From: Asparagopsis taxiformis
Taxonomy: Eukaryota > Rhodophyta > Florideophyceae > Bonnemaisoniales > Bonnemaisoniaceae
Direction: 5' to 3'
DNA length: 36,798 nt
Assembly: GCA_030407315.1 (NCBI GenBank)
Contig: JALQPE010000828.1
Span: 1 to 36,798 of the forward strand
In this document: one piece after another, positions 36,309 to 36,798 of the stretch
How positions within the stretch are numbered: the stretch's first letter is position 1
Layout of the letters: every line of letters begins with the position of its first letter
Program-made: the position numbers and the translations under genes
Notes under the pieces: model-generated
What the model saw: the letters and a program-made list of their open reading frames with translations, nothing else
Databases searched by the model: none
What the model was told of the DNA's origin: nothing

Positions 36309-36798
36309 TGTAGCAGGTAGAAAATCCGCTAGAGCGGCAAACCACCCGACAGGTGTCCCGAGCCTCGGTAGAGGAAGCGGTAGAGCAGATGAACCTTATA
36401 GGTACCCGGCGGGTAGTCTCGTAAGAGAGAAGGTATCGCTACCCGGAGGGGGTTGTGCGATTATAGCGCTCACGCGAGGTGCGTATTAATGGAGCAAGAT
36501 GACGTAATCCGTCGAGCTGTTGGCTAACCCTAAGGTTTTCCCGGAGAGGGGTTGAAAATAGGTATGCGAACACTGTTCCTGTGGGTCGTAATTCCACTTG
36601 AGTTTACGTTACTCTAGAAACCGTGCCTACTGGCTATTCCAGTGGCGGTTTTATACTAAGTCTACTGTAGCTAGGGTTAGTGGTTAGGAATAAATATCCA
36701 GTTATTGACCAACCAGAGCCCAGTTAACGGCACTCGCCTACCCGTGAGGTTATTGCCAGTTAGGCTTACATTGTAATGTACAGCTGGTTAGCTTAATT
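36309..36798 (-). repeat. H 5' LTR, partial (runs off the window)
   Basis: It begins TGTAGCAGG on the plus strand (ending ...CCTGCTACA in element sense), directly next to the PBS. At least 490 bp are present, with no coding region. The outer end and the 3' LTR copy are not recognisable in the window, so the full length is unknown. Confidence 0.7.

Overview
The window is eukaryotic repeat DNA: a nest of Ty3/Gypsy (Metaviridae-type) LTR retrotransposons with chromodomain-bearing integrases. I see no cellular single-copy gene, tRNA, rRNA or prokaryotic operon. The standard genetic code fits. The inner family is very rich in CpG (long CG-alternating stretches), so it shows no sign of CpG decay by methylation; the outer family is clearly less CG-rich. 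The RT and integrase style would fit an oomycete, an alga or a fungus-like microbial eukaryote, but I cannot name the host.

Layout. (1) An outer, older element, here called H, runs on the minus strand. Its partial 5' LTR (36309-36798), primer binding site and decayed gag and protease start lie on the right. The rest of protease, RT, RNase H, integrase and chromodomain (about 7602-2981) lies on the left. A 759-aa gene (427-2706) sits on the opposite strand downstream of pol. (2) H is interrupted inside its protease gene by a 26.4-kb insertion (7603-33988) made of two copies of a second family, here called E. Copy E2 (20815-33988, minus strand) is structurally complete: LTR, PBS, gag, pol, a 1.5-kb spacer, then two antisense ORFs (ORF2 and ORF1), PPT and LTR. 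Copy E1 (8411-20814, plus strand) has the same content but is circularly permuted. It begins with the N-terminal part of ORF1, passes through its only LTR (9134-9931), then gag, pol and ORF2, and ends with the C-terminal part of ORF1. LTRs in the opposite orientation abut both of its ends.

Each of these families carries, besides gag and pol, a convergent antisense gene between pol and the 3' LTR. The H version (759 aa) and the E version (ORF1 plus ORF2, same frame, separated by one TAA) share ordered conserved blocks and both end in a coiled coil with a basic tail. This looks like one old accessory gene kept in two diverged chromovirus lineages, and it is the best candidate for a little-described system. 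Its function is unknown.

The layout of E1 and E2 is best explained by a one-LTR circle of E1, carrying an E insertion in its ORF1, recombining with an E LTR already present in H. The undisturbed ORF1 of E2 serves as the empty site. The E copies differ by few changes and are probably recent. Both nevertheless share reading-frame changes in gag and between protease and RT, and each has private frame-breaking indels, so neither looks autonomous as read.
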